From positions 10,001-74,000 of the forward strand of contig WBZZ01000538.1 of assembly GCA_019918135.1 (NCBI GenBank): 64,000 nt of DNA, given 5' to 3'. The notes under the pieces are model-generated. The model saw nothing but the letters and a program-made list of their open reading frames with translations, made no database searches and was not told the origin of the DNA. Shown here piece after piece: positions 37,939-47,887 of this stretch (position 1 is the first letter of the stretch; every line of letters starts with the position of its first letter). The DNA comes from Paulinella micropora (Eukaryota; Cercozoa; Imbricatea; Euglyphida; Paulinellidae). Both the position numbers and the translations under genes were made by a program.

Positions 37939-39170
37939 TTAAATCTTATCTTCAATCCAGTTTAATGAAGCGTAAATACTTGCCGTTCCACCGCTTGTAT
38001 TTTGTGCGGATATAGTAAATGTCTTACCCGACCCTATCTTGATATTATATTGAGACAAATCAATGTATATGGACGAACCACCAGACAACACATATGTAAA
38101 TATCACACTTCCGCCCGTTCTTGTTGTCCCCGCTGTATCAACTTCTCCAATGATGTGTTTGTATCGTAATTTGAATAAGAAGGTGTTCCTCCTAATGTGG
38201 TATTAAGAATAATTCTCGCGATACACGTTTTAGTATCTGAATTGCTGATGCATAAATTCTCAAAGTTTTTTATGTTGTAATTCGTTTTGCTGTTAAATGT
38301 GGCGCGGTTTCTAATGGTAAATATGGCATTCTCAGTTGATCCTATACTCTTGACATTATCATACGAGTTAGTTATAGCGATAGTCCGATCAATAACCCCT
38401 TCAACCGCTAAAAACATGCTAGCCGTTTTCATTACAACGGATGCCAGACTTGATGAATACGCCTTCGCATAAATAGCAAACGCCGCCTGATCCAATGATG
38501 GAGTGGTAGCAGTGCTCGCGTATTTAATCGCATGAATTACTTCCATTCGTCCAGTGCGCGGGTTTTCAATTTTGAATGTAATTTGACCACTGCCCAGATA
38601 CTGAACAACTATTTCAAACACATTCAATTTGGTAAAATCAATCACGGGGAAGTTTCCAGTATTATTACATTTATCAACATTCCACGCACATTGACTAACC
38701 ACATTTTCTACACTTCCCGCCGTTCTTACAACGGACATTCCCAAGTTTGATTGCCTAAAACATAAATTGTCTGCTGGTGTGCCTATGCAAATATCGCAAT
38801 TGAAAGTGTCTGCGGCGATAGATGATGGAAACAATGCGGAAAATCTAGCAACCAAGCCCATACCACTTCTATATTTGGCTCGTTCAATAGTCGTAATCTG
38901 TGCGGTTGAATTACCCGAGGCCGATGTAGTCAAAACCGCCATTGAATTAGCAGTTGATACCACCCCGCCATTAGTCTCCGTTTTGTCAAAAAACCGCGTA
39001 TTAATACCATATGTAAATACATTTTGTAATACTGGAGACAAAGTGGCCGTTCGCAATTCTCAGAAGGCGGTTGTTTGTAATGCATCTTTTATGTTATCAC
39101 TAGATAAAGAAGACGACGACGATGTAGTTGATGACGATGGTGTATTCGTGCTTTGACCAAAAAGGTTCAT
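37939..39170 (-). pseudogene. PLV-1: spike-like structural protein B
   Basis: The largest open part, 38103-39056, reads SPVLQNVFTYGINTRFFDKT, YRSGMGLVARFSALF and VIDFTKLNVFEIVVQYLGSG. These match LTPVLQEIFPYTINTRIW, YRTGMGVLTRFTALW and LDWTKGNVFQIKFQYLGFG of the PLV-2 protein at 53367-54617. The two are homologous along most of their length. Beta-rich, no enzymatic motif; probably a virion surface protein. The gene begins with a MNLFGQS peptide similar to spike-like protein A. Broken. Confidence 0.6.
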
Positions 39171-39194
39171 TTTATATTTTATATAATATAAAAC

Positions 39195-39470
39195 ATGTTA
39201 ATAATAATACGCGAATTGCCGAGTGATATAGTTGGACATATAAGAACATTTGTTTATGCAGAAATGCCCCAGCCGAAATATGGAGAAGAATTTTGTAATA
39301 TATGTGGCTTGTCTCGCACATTCTAGTCGCACCCACCGATTATAGCAGGTAATTTTTATGGTGCAGATAGTATTGAGTTTTTCACAATCTGCTCCATTAA
39401 ATGCTACAGGCGGGAGTCTAATATTAGAGCAAGATACGGAGAACCGCCTTTAGTCGTTGTTAAATATTAA
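39195..39470 (+). pseudogene. PLV-1 right margin: small Cys-containing protein
   Basis: Starts MLIIIRELPSDIVGHIRTFV, then a FCNICGLSRTF segment and further on a CSIKC pair, suggesting a small zinc-binding protein with an F-box-like start. It is divergent from spike-like protein B across an AT-rich promoter region (39171-39194). Broken. Confidence 0.4.
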
Positions 39471-39547
39471 CCACTTGTTTTTTAATTCTCGTGCTTCTTC
39501 TTAACGGCTTTGCTTCCTCTTCTTGTAGCGCTTCTTTTTTCGCTTCG

Positions 39548-39562
39548 ATGAACGGACTTGAG
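39548..39562 (+). other. Possible first coding exon of host gene B
   Basis: ATGAACGGACTTGAG is followed by GTAAAG, a good donor, and preceded by sequence free of PLV character. Its end phase (0) fits the exon at 39945. On the other strand the same stretch could code for a very basic C-terminal tail (39501-39600), so this call is weak. Confidence 0.2.
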
Positions 39563-39662
39563 GTAAAGTGTGTACCTCACCAGCGGCTGTTTTAGAAGGT
39601 CTTCGATGGCTTCTAGGGAATGCGTGGTGGTGAACGCTGGACACATACACAGAACAGAAAAG

Positions 39663-39805
39663 AAAGTGGCTGGAAATATTTACATTGGCTGGACAATATT
39701 TCCAGTGGCTGGAAATATTTCCAGCCACTGGAAATATTTCCAGTGGCTGAAAATATTTCTAGCCACTGGAAATATTTCCAGTATTTCCAGCCAATGGAAA
39801 TATTG
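39663..39805. repeat. Palindromic satellite TTTCCAGCCACTGGAAATA, block 1
   Basis: Head-to-head and head-to-tail copies of an 18-20 base unit that is nearly its own reverse complement (CCAGCCACTGGAAATATTTC and its inverse). It is followed by a (GA)n run at 39812-39875. It lies in the first intron or 5' region of host gene B. Confidence 0.9.
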
Positions 39806-39827
39806 CTGGAGCGTGAGAGAGAGCGAG

Positions 39828-39882
<55 letters not shown>

Positions 39883-39944
39883 CCGAAGGGGACTTCAGGC
39901 AAAGCAGTTCTCGTGATGGCGGATTTTTTGAGGAAGTCACTTAG

Positions 39945-40916
39945 GACCAAGATCCGAGTGCCCAAGCAGAGGTGGCAACGGCAACGGAAAACCAGGAGGA
40001 CCTGGACCAGGCGCTGGAAGCTAAAGGGGGCATCAGCCATCAGAAAAATGTTCTGATGTGGCAGTGTCCCCGCTGCCGCAGGTACAAAAGCTTCACTGGG
40101 GCTAAGTTCTGCTCAATAGATAGACACCCTTGCACCCTAGACGACAACGGTAACCAGAGAGAGAGGGAGCGAAGGTGGGGGGGGGGGGGGGGTATGGATG
40201 TGTATTTATGGCAGGGCGTAAAATTGTGTTCCAGAAGCGGCGTCCATGCGACAACCCGCTCTGCTGTTACATGCTGGATCAGGAGCAAAAACAGGTTGCT
40301 TGCCCCAGCTGCAAGGTACGGCAAGCGTGGGACGAAGTAAAGAAGCCCGAGCCCGCACAAGGTTTGATCTGCATTATTGCGATTGGGGGGGGGGGGGGTT
40401 ATGGATGTGTATTTGTCGCGGGCCCGGGGGGGGGGGGGGGGGGACTTCGCTCTCTACAGCCACTGGAAATATTTCCAGCCACTGGAAATATTTCCAGCCA
40501 CTGGAAATATTTTCAGTGGCTAGAAATATTTCCAGTGGCTGGAAATATTTCCAATGGCTGGGAATATTTCCAGTGGCTCGAAATATTTCCATGTCCTGCC
40601 AATAATTCTGTGTCTTGATGCAACAGGAACTGCCTGGGACATGACTGCGTTGGACGCACTGCCGGCCCCCAAGCATAAACAACCCCCCTTACCCTTCACT
40701 GATGCTGGGGAATACTTGCACTGCTGCTTGTTATTTACCGTTGGCTCCAAAAAGGCATACATGGAGGTGAGGTTTCGTATATTCTGCGCGCCTCTACGGC
40801 CGAGTTCTCCTTCAAATTGGAGAACAAGGAAGAGCAAACGCTTCCGGAGAAGTGTATGCTCGCGGAGGTGTACGAGATTCGCGGCGCAGGAGCCTTCTCC
40901 GACAACTCTACGTATA

Positions 40917-40953
<37 letters not shown>

Positions 40954-41418
40954 GAAGCTCTCCCCCTCTCTCTCTGTATGTATGATAAATACTGTATATG
41001 TATTATGTGATGTGTGTATATTATTGCGTCTTACAATTATAATAACATTGCATATGCATTATATTACAACACATACCCTGACTTGTGTGCAGTTTCGCCT
41101 GCATGGGGGAGGACGAGTGTCCACGTCTTATCAAGCGACTACGAGAGATGTGGAAGGGTGGCGACGACTACAAGCGCAAACTCTTCACCAGCACTGTCAA
41201 CGCTGGCAAGTTGAACAAGGTTTTCCATGGCGCGAGCCGCCTGAAGCGCGCAATGATGGCGGTCGATATTTCGTCCTACGCCGAGGAGGAGCCCACTGAC
41301 AGCAACAAGGTTTGGTATTGGCGAAAGAGCGTCGCCTGGGAGATGTTGCCTCCATTGGAGACGCGGACGGAAGAAGACCTGCAGAGTTACTGGGACTCAG
41401 ATAGTGAAGACGAGGAGG

Positions 41419-41475
<57 letters not shown>

Positions 41476-42362
41476 CGCTCGCTTGTCTATGTGGAAGTTC
41501 CCACTGGAAATATTTCCAGTGGCTTGAAATATTTCCAGCCACTGGAAATATTTCCAGTGGCTAGAAATATTTCCAGCCACTGGAAATATTTCTAGTGGCT
41601 GGAAATATTTCTAGCCAATAGAAATATTTGCAGTTCTGATCATCTGTATTAGTCATATATACGCATGCATACATTAATTTTCTTCTGTTGTTTATTCAGA
41701 CTTGCTCTCACTGGCAGGGGCATGGGGCGTATGTTATTCTTGCCAATGCCAGGTGATCAGGAGTGGGAAAAAGGATACGTCGTGGAGTATCTGCGACCTT
41801 GTCTGCCCGTGGAAGTTCCTACGAAGGAGGATTCTGCAGGCAGAAAGGTAGACTCATCCTTTCTCGCTGACTACAATGTAAACAACAGCGCCAACTGGCG
41901 CTCTCACAAACAAGCTAATGTTTGTTTGGACAACGTTTTGCAAGGGCCAAGAAAAAGAAAACAAATTCTGTGCCTCTTGCTGAAGCGAAAAGTATGTTAG
42001 GTAGCTCTAATGTGGTGCCGGTCTCTTCTATGCATGTGCCGGTGGATAAGGGCCAGTGGCACATGGTTCATTTTTGGGGTAGCGATTACACAGCGATAGA
42101 TTCATCTCCCGCCAAACCTCCCATTTTCTATCCTTGTTTTCAGTCGTTGAAGGACTATAAACTCATACTTACCAATGTGAGAGAGAAGAAAGATGCCTAC
42201 ACTGGCAAAGTGCAGGATTGGGACTTCAGGTTGGGGACAGAAATCTTTGACGATGGAGTCAGGCAGCAACATAACGGTAAAAGGTTCGCACAGGAAAGCT
42301 GGGATAGAGTGCTAAGTTTTGCGAAACGTTACAACAAAAGTATAAGCTATGATTGCGTTTGA
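39945..42362 (+). CDS. Host gene B: Cys-rich protein of unknown function, about six or seven exons
   Basis: Proposed exons: 39945-40149, 40215-40361, 40627-40766, 40805-40911, 41093 to about 41420, 41700 to about 41850-42000, and a last part in another frame ending at the stop at 42362. The first five chain in phase with AG/GT borders. The early part has CPRCRRYKSFTGAKFC, RRPCDNPLCC and CPSCKVRQAW, suggesting two zinc sites. Later parts are acidic (YWDSDSEDEEES) and then a mixed domain with GQWHMVHFWGSDYTAID. Oddities: one proposed intron (40767-40804) is only 38 bases, which could instead reflect an indel in the gene, and a CT microsatellite sits at or inside the end of the 41093 exon. Introns carry the palindromic satellite. 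I recognise no family. Confidence 0.5.
40455..40610. repeat. Palindromic satellite, block 2, after two G runs
   Basis: About eight units of the CCAGCCACTGGAAATATTT type in both orientations, in the intron between the 40215 and 40627 exons. The intron also has G runs at 40385-40398 and 40425-40443. Confidence 0.9.
40912..41092. repeat. Intron with (CT)n microsatellite
   Basis: CT array at 40915-40975 directly after the donor site, then AT-rich sequence up to the acceptor TGTGCAG at 41086-41092. Confidence 0.8.
41419..41473. repeat. (CT)n microsatellite
   Basis: Pure CT run at the end of the 41093 exon of host gene B. It may have expanded over the donor site, so the exon end is uncertain. Confidence 0.9.
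41502..41632. repeat. Palindromic satellite, block 3
   Basis: About seven units of the TTTCCAGCCACTGGAAATA type in alternating orientation, in the intron before the exon at 41700. Confidence 0.9.
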
Positions 42363-42527
42363 TAGGTAATAATATTATTGTTGCTAGTACGTACGTACTT
42401 TTATCGCAATCATAATTTTCAGTAATTGCGGTTTAAGGACGTACCATTATATTAAATTTTGCTTTGTTTTAATAGCTTTGTACTTATTACTGTAACCTCC
42501 CGGCCGGAACCCGGACTATTAATAACG
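42363..42527. other. 3' flank of host gene B, no gene seen
   Basis: AT-rich sequence with GTACGTACGTAC near 42391. It may hold the 3' UTR of host gene B; no clear polyadenylation signal was identified. Confidence 0.4.
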
Positions 42528-43010
42528 TTTCCAGCCACTGGAAATAATTTCCAGCCACTGGAAATAATTTCCAGCCATTCGAAAAATTTCCAGCCACTAG
42601 AAATATAATTTCCAGCCATTGGAAATAATTTCCAGCCACTGGAAATAATTTCCAGCCACTGGAAATAATTTTAGCACCGAAAATAATTTCCAGCCACTGG
42701 AAATGATTTCCAACCACTAGAAAGTATTTCTAGCCACTAGAAATAATTTCCAATCACTGGAAAATAATTTCCAATTACTGGAAATAATTTCAACTACTGC
42801 AAGTAGATCCTGCTACTGGAAATTATTTCCAGCCATTGGAAATATTTTGGACACTGGAAATTATTTGGACACTGGAAATAATTTTGAACACTGGAAATGA
42901 TTTCTAGCTGTTGGAAATTATTTTGTACGCTGGAAATGATTTCGAAAAACGTAACCAATTAGCTAATAATTTCCAATAACTAGAAATAATTTTGAGTATT
43001 TGTCCCCATA
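42528..43010. repeat. Palindromic satellite, block 4, longest
   Basis: About 480 bases of a 20-base unit, TTTCCAGCCACTGGAAATAA and diverging variants, mostly head to tail here, becoming more diverged toward the right where LTR element 2 begins. Confidence 0.9.
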
Positions 43011-43071
43011 GTGCAGTCTCGAAGAATATGAGTGGGACGCGGCGTGGCACGCTGAAAGAGAGGCGGAGGAG

Positions 43072-43449
43072 ATGGAAACGCCAAGGTTTCCATGGCGGCA
43101 GTTGCCAATGGTCGGCAATGTAGTGGTCGGCCCTAAGGCAGAAGGGGGACCATTGTTGCCGGAACAGGAGGACGTGACGGTGTTGAAAAAGACGCATCCC
43201 AGCCGGGTGGCTCTGGACTTGGAGACGGATATGCAAACCAAGTTTGCTTCGGTGGACAAGTTCCGGAGTCTGACAAGTGAGGCGAAGGAATTCAAGGCAC
43301 TGATTCAACACGTGTTGAACCCGACACCGGAAACGTGTACTGAGGCGGTGAAGCGGCAGATGAAGACGCACACGTATTCGGATGGGTCGATCTGGTATAT
43401 GGGAACGGACGGCAGACACAAGGAAAATCCAGAAAGGTGGACGGTATAG
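43072..43449 (+). CDS. LTR element 2: connector region before integrase
   Basis: Reads METPRFPWRQLPMVGN and KKTHPSRVALDLETD, which match FPWRTMPMVGN and DTHPSRVSLELENK of LTR element 1. This is the region between RNase H and the integrase zinc finger. Part of a broken element. Confidence 0.8.
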   Translation: METPRFPWRQLPMVGNVVVGPKAEGGPLLPEQEDVTVLKKTHPSRVALDLETDMQTKFASVDKFRSLTSEAKEFKALIQHVLNPTPETCTEAVKRQMKTHTYSDGSIWYMGTDGRHKENPERWTV

Positions 43450-43566
43450 GTACCACCGGCATTACGGCATGTGATTATGATCGGGGCACATAACTGTCCC
43501 ATGCAGAGTCATCCAGGATTGGAAAGGATGAAGTGATCGCTGACGAGGAAGTTCTACTGGGGAAGT

Positions 43567-44796
43567 ATGAATAAGGATGTGGAACGATTCATCAACGGCT
43601 GCGCGCCGTGCCAGAGAGCAAAGACACCATATGACGCAACCAAGGGTCTGCTGGGGCAATACGAGGTCACGAGCGACATTTTCGAGACGATCCACATCGA
43701 CTATGTGGGCCCTTTACCGGAAGCGGGCGAAGGGGGGTTCAAGTACATACTTACGGCCATTGACAGGGCATCGAATTACGTGATCACGGTACCCACTAAG
43801 GACGAGACCAAGGAAACGACTGCTAAGGCTCTGGTCGACCACGTTTTCTGCAGGATCGGAGTTCCAAGGAAGATCATATCAGACAGAGGGAGTTCGTTCA
43901 TCAACTGGCTCTCGAACGAACTCAGTGCATATTTTGGGTTCCAATGGAACTACGTTACGGCATACAAGCCAATGGCAAACGGGAAAATCGAGCGGATGCA
44001 CAAGACGATGAAGGCATCCTTGAAAATCTATTGCCAGAACAACCAGAAGATGTGGCCGGAGGCGGTGCAGGCTTTTACGTTTGCGGTTAACAACTTGGGC
44101 TCCTCGTCTTTGGGAGGAAGCGTTCGGCTTTGCCCGAATCAACTGGTACACGGAAGGGTGTTGAACACACCTACGGATCGCTTCAAGGACACGGCTCTAT
44201 ATGACCCGACGGAATTGATGGCGTGCCGCTTGCGGGCGATAGCGGAGGCTGAACACATCGTCCGGAAGCAGCGCGAGGCTGCTATGCGGAGGAAGGACGA
44301 CAAGGGGCAGCAAAAGTTCCGACATGTGGAATTCAACGTGGGAGACACGATCTGGTTATACGTCCCGAGCATCCCGGTGGGTGTGTCGGCGAAGTTGTAT
44401 AAAAAGTGGCAGGGGCCGTATCAGGTGGTGCAGCAAACTGCGGCATACAACTACAAAATCCGCCATCAGCGGACGGCAAAAGAACAAATCGTGCATGTAC
44501 GACGGCTGGTCAAGTTCTCACCGTTCCTATTGGATTACGAGACGGATGCGCAGGCACTGGCGCGCACGACGGATGACTGGGGCAACCCGACACCTTTGCT
44601 TACTCGTTCGCAGCGGGCGGAAGAGTTGGCGAGGTTGAGGGACCAGCTTTTGTATGAACCGGAAGAGGAGGAGAAACAAAGATTGCGGGATGCAATTACG
44701 GAGCTGGAAAAGGGCTCTCACGAACGAGCATCCAGGAGACAGCGCCAGGTAGGCGAGGGCGCCAACGGCAAGGAGGATACTCAGGAGCGGAAATAG
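43567..44796 (+). CDS. LTR element 2: integrase
   Basis: 409 residues with CAPCQRAKTPYD (zinc finger end), HIDYVGPLPEAGEGG, ISDRGSSFINW and NGKIERMHKT (D, D, E core), then a YKKWQGPYQVV segment (GPY/F-like) and a charged C-terminal region. Closely similar to 6182-8170 and 5526-6263 of LTR element 1. Part of a broken element. Confidence 0.9.
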   Translation: MNKDVERFINGCAPCQRAKTPYDATKGLLGQYEVTSDIFETIHIDYVGPLPEAGEGGFKYILTAIDRASNYVITVPTKDETKETTAKALVDHVFCRIGVPRKIISDRGSSFINWLSNELSAYFGFQWNYVTAYKPMANGKIERMHKTMKASLKIYCQNNQKMWPEAVQAFTFAVNNLGSSSLGGSVRLCPNQLVHGRVLNTPTDRFKDTALYDPTELMACRLRAIAEAEHIVRKQREAAMRRKDDKGQQKFRHVEFNVGDTIWLYVPSIPVGVSAKLYKKWQGPYQVVQQTAAYNYKIRHQRTAKEQIVHVRRLVKFSPFLLDYETDAQALARTTDDWGNPTPLLTRSQRAEELARLRDQLLYEPEEEEKQRLRDAITELEKGSHERASRRQRQVGEGANGKEDTQERK

Positions 44797-44934
44797 GAGC
44801 CGGGGGGCTCGGAGGGAGAGCTGCGACTGGAGGAGAGGAAGGAGAAGGAGCAGCAGCGGGCACAGGCGGCCCGTCCGAGACCACCACCAGAAGGAGGGGA
44901 TGGAGGTGGACCGCGTCCACAGTCAGAAAAGTGG

Positions 44935-45528
44935 TTGGTCGACCCGACCAAGATAGATAAAATCCGCTGGAGAGTCGGCAAGTTTTATTTGATGCGACCT
45001 GCGGATAGAGAGGTCTCGGATGACACGCTAGATGACTTCTATGTCATGCGGATATTGAGGGTCGGAGGACATACGAGGTCCAAAGCGGCGGTGGGCATTG
45101 CCCCAGTAATGCAGTTCTGGAGGAGTGATGATGGGAATAACATGGAAAAGGACCGTCGGTTCAGTCCAGTTTTTTTGGAGAACTGGGGGCAGAAACGGGA
45201 GACGTGGGATGTCAGCATCCAGTTGGATGACAAGGACCACACGCCCTATACGGTGCAATCACGGCCTAGGGAGGTCTTGGACATACCTTTTGACCTCACG
45301 GACGAGCGGCAAATCCTCACGTTCATCTGGGATGAGGTGGAGGAGAGAGCTGGCCCTTTGAGATTATCGGGGCACCACCAGCACAGGTGGGATCGAGGGG
45401 AAGGAAGCGTCCCTCGGGGACGGAGCGGAGGACGAGGAGGGGAAGGAGATGAGAGAGAGAAAGAGAAAGAAAGGAAGAGAGAGAGACGAGAAATGAGTGA
45501 GAAAGAGAAGAATGAAAAGATAGGATGA
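44935..45528 (+). CDS. LTR element 2: C-terminal extension of pol
   Basis: Carries KFYLMRPADREVSDDTLDDF and then MQFWRSDDGNN, KRETWDVSIQLDDKDH and PFDLTDERQ, matching two segments in LTR element 1 (within 5526-6263 and 5135-5503). Shared by both elements, so a conserved but unrecognised module follows the integrase in this family. Part of a broken element. Confidence 0.65.
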   Translation: MVDPTKIDKIRWRVGKFYLMRPADREVSDDTLDDFYVMRILRVGGHTRSKAAVGIAPVMQFWRSDDGNNMEKDRRFSPVFLENWGQKRETWDVSIQLDDKDHTPYTVQSRPREVLDIPFDLTDERQILTFIWDEVEERAGPLRLSGHHQHRWDRGEGSVPRGRSGGRGGEGDEREKEKERKRERREMSEKEKNEKIG

Positions 45529-46269
45529 TGAACGAAACCGGGGTGGTGCGCCTGGGGGAAACGGCTAAGGATACCCATGGATCACTTGATCCAAAGGTGT
45601 ATGGTATACACTTGGTATGCGCAGGAGCGCGAGGGCACGGACGTCATCGTCTGAATGGGATCGGAAAAATCAACCCTTTGGAAATTATGGGCTACACACA
45701 AAGACCACGATACTAATCGTGTACTTTCATGTGCTGGTTGGAAGCAACGCATGAAAAATACACGACAACCATTTCTAACTGTCTTTTGGCTTACTGGATT
45801 TTCCGCGCAGGGCGCGATGATAAAAAATCTTATCTCGCGCGGGGCGCGACGATACAATTCTTTTTCCCGCCTAGGGACGCGACGACAGGCCTATGAGCCT
45901 TTGGAGGGGAGCGAGGTCGGGGACGTTGACGGACTGATCACCCTCACGCTCATTTATTGATATTCACCCTCAGCCTGCGATGGCTTGACAAAGGGTAAGC
46001 GTACGGGGTACGAACGGGGAAAATGATGGCGAAAAAGACTGAGAAGATGAAGAGAAAGATGAAAAATGATGACGAAGAGGAGAGTGGAGGGGGGTAGTAC
46101 AAATACACCCACAGGTACTGCGGAAGGGCAACGGGCCCATATGGCGAGCAAGGCCATGGTACACTCGAAATGTGCCACTCATGGAATCTATTTCTATTTT
46201 GCCGCGCAGGGACGCGAAGACGGCGGTACGCCGACTGGACGACACTTATCGCTCGGCATGCGGATCGGG

Positions 46270-46320
<51 letters not shown>

Positions 46321-46799
46321 GCTTGGATGGCAACACGGGCACGGGCGGGGGGATTAACGCGGAAGACGGAATGTGGGATGGCGGAATAGGGGGAGAGGTG
46401 ATAGATTATAGAACGGATAATAGTAGAATGTGATATATTATAGGGTGGATAGAATATAGGATTGATAGTAATAGAATTGGATAGATTATAAATCGGATAG
46501 TAATAGGGATGGATAGTGTATAGGGGGGATGAGGGAAGGATCATCAAGGGGACGATACGGGACAACAACGATGAACTGGGGACAGGGGGGCAAAAAGGGG
46601 GGTAACAAATGGGGGAATGGGGTGGATAGACGGGTAGGTCTATAAGTGGTACTCGGGGTCGTTTCAAGCATGGAGTGCGCCGGGGGGACGGCGATGGGGG
46701 TATCCGAAGCTTGGCGGGGGGCCTTCCCTCAACGACGTCTTAAGTCACTCCTGTGCTACACGCCGGGACTACAGCGTCACCTTAATTTGGTAAAAGGTT
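45529..46799. other. 3' non-coding region of LTR element 2
   Basis: No gene is supported. It holds repeated GCGCGACGA-type motifs at 45810-45890, a pure AT array at 46270-46321, and a GGATAG/TATAG-rich stretch at 46390-46520. Open frames follow the low-complexity sequence. Confidence 0.6.
46270..46321. repeat. (AT)n microsatellite
   Basis: Pure AT dinucleotide array in the 3' region of LTR element 2, able to fold on itself. Confidence 0.95.
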
Positions 46800-47232
46800 A
46801 GTTTCGTCGCTATTTTCGACGTTCGAGTGGAAGGGGATGAATTAATCAAATTCCCACTAGTTTCGTGGCAATTTTCGACGTTCGAGTGGAAGGGGATGGC
46901 TTGATCAAATTCCCATTAGTTTCGTGGCAATTTTCGACGTTCGAGTGGAAGTGGGTGGATTGATCAAATTCCCACTAGTTTCGCTGCAATTTTCTACGTT
47001 CGAGTGGAAGGGGATGGATTGATCAAATTCCCACTAGTTTCGTAGCAATTTTCGACGTTCGAGTGGAAGTGGATGGATTGATCATATACCCACTAGTTTC
47101 GTGGCAATTTTCGACGTTGGAGTGGAAGTGGATGGATTGATCAAATTCCCACTTGTTTCGTGGCAATTTTCTACGTTCGAGTGGAAGGGGATGGATTGAT
47201 CAAATTCCCATTAGTTACATGGCAATTTTCAT
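46800..47232. repeat. 59-bp tandem repeat, about seven copies
   Basis: Units start near 46800, 46859, 46918, 46977, 47036, 47095 and 47154, each AGTTTCGTGGCAATTTTCGA followed by CGTTCGAGTGGAAGGGGATG and an ATTGATCAAATTCCCACT end. Tandem arrays also occur at the same place in LTR element 1, but with unrelated units. Confidence 0.95.
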
Positions 47233-47590
47233 GGATTCAGATGTTACACGAGAGGGCTTATGCAGGATTATGGTGACGGCAGATATGGGGCGATAAATTT
47301 TTCTTCTGGCGCAATGGAGGCGCATCAGATTTCGAATCTGGTGAATACTGCGGAACCGAGGTGCTTAAATCGGACAAACATGGAATTTATCAATAACTAT
47401 CCGGGGGGTAGTATAGGCTCACATTAGGTGGGGGGACGATGAGTGAATTTAGGATAACATGGGGTGTGCAATTTATTCGAAGAGAAAGTGTCCAGTCACA
47501 GACCATCTCTCGAGATAATGTTCACATTTTATCCCGGTTTGGTTCGGCTGGTCTTAACTCGACTTCTCGCGCATCCTGGGGAGAGGGGAT
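47233..47590 (+). other. Region between the 59-bp array and the 3' LTR of LTR element 2
   Basis: About 360 bases without a supported gene. The last bases (GGGGAGAGGGGAT, 47578-47590) are the polypurine tract. The stretch 47510-47580 resembles the equivalent part of LTR element 1 near 3010-3100 on the other strand (a CGAGGTTGG/ATTTTATCCCGG-type match). Confidence 0.6.
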
Positions 47591-47748
47591 TGTGCCGGCC
47601 CATCCTGTATATAATGGCATTACTATATGTTCCGGTCTGTCGGTTTACCTTGGCTTGGAGAGTACGGAGTCCCTTCTACGTTAGGTATTCCTCATTCTAC
47701 AAGTCGTTAGACAGTCATTATATTATTAAATATTTGGTCTCGGTAACA
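47591..47748 (+). repeat. 3' LTR of LTR element 2
   Basis: 158 bases, TGTGCCGGCCCATCC to CGGTAACA, with a TGTATATAATGG box near the start. It has the same length and the same order of blocks as the LTR of element 1 (reverse complement of 2842-2999), with many substitutions. Confidence 0.9.
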
Positions 47749-47887
47749 GCGCGTCGGGGTGGGGTTGGCAAGCGCGGGGTTGGCGTAGAGTAGGTGCCCT
47801 AAACTGTCACGTTTTAAAATTCTTTACACAGACATTGCTTTTATTATAATAATAAAACACTTGCTACTCAACAGGAAGCGCAGTAAT

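Larger units (their letters stand above)
18700..39480. mobile_element. PLV-1: decayed Polinton-like virus
   Basis: AT-rich block of about 20.8 kb with no introns and a full set of PLV parts. These are primase and SF3 helicase (20729-23189), fibre with S74-type end (24536-28191), packaging ATPase (32615-33535), major capsid protein (34765-36078), minor capsid protein (36110-36903), spike-like genes and GIY-YIG endonucleases. Edges are approximate and terminal repeats were not found. It is clearly broken, with on the order of a dozen or more breaks spread over many genes, so it looks older than PLV-2. Confidence 0.85.
43010..47748 (+). mobile_element. Ty3-type LTR retrotransposon, LTR element 2, 5'-truncated and broken
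   Basis: A relative of LTR element 1 on the opposite strand. It holds only the 3' part: connector, integrase, C-terminal extension, a 2-kb 3' non-coding region with a 59-bp tandem array, polypurine tract and one LTR (47591-47748). The left edge runs straight into the palindromic satellite. Sequence divergence from element 1 is high in the LTR and moderate in protein, so they are different lineages of one family. Several breaks are present. Confidence 0.85.

Noticed and set aside
18700-39480. Terminal inverted repeats of PLV-1
   Set aside because: Comparison by eye of about 18.6-19.3 kb with the reverse complement of 39.2-39.5 kb gave no match, so the edges are reported as approximate.
39501-39728. 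Minus-strand frame with a very basic end (SSKRKKKRYKKRKQSR)
   Set aside because: It has no counterpart in PLV-2 and crosses into the palindromic satellite. It could be real, but evidence is too thin.
41922-42362. Viral Ulp1-type protease
   Set aside because: A GQWHMVHFWGSD segment looks superficially like the His box of such proteases, but no Gln/Cys box follows. It belongs to host gene B.
46800-47232. CRISPR-like array of 59-bp repeats
   Set aside because: Contiguous tandem repeat without spacers, inside LTR element 2.
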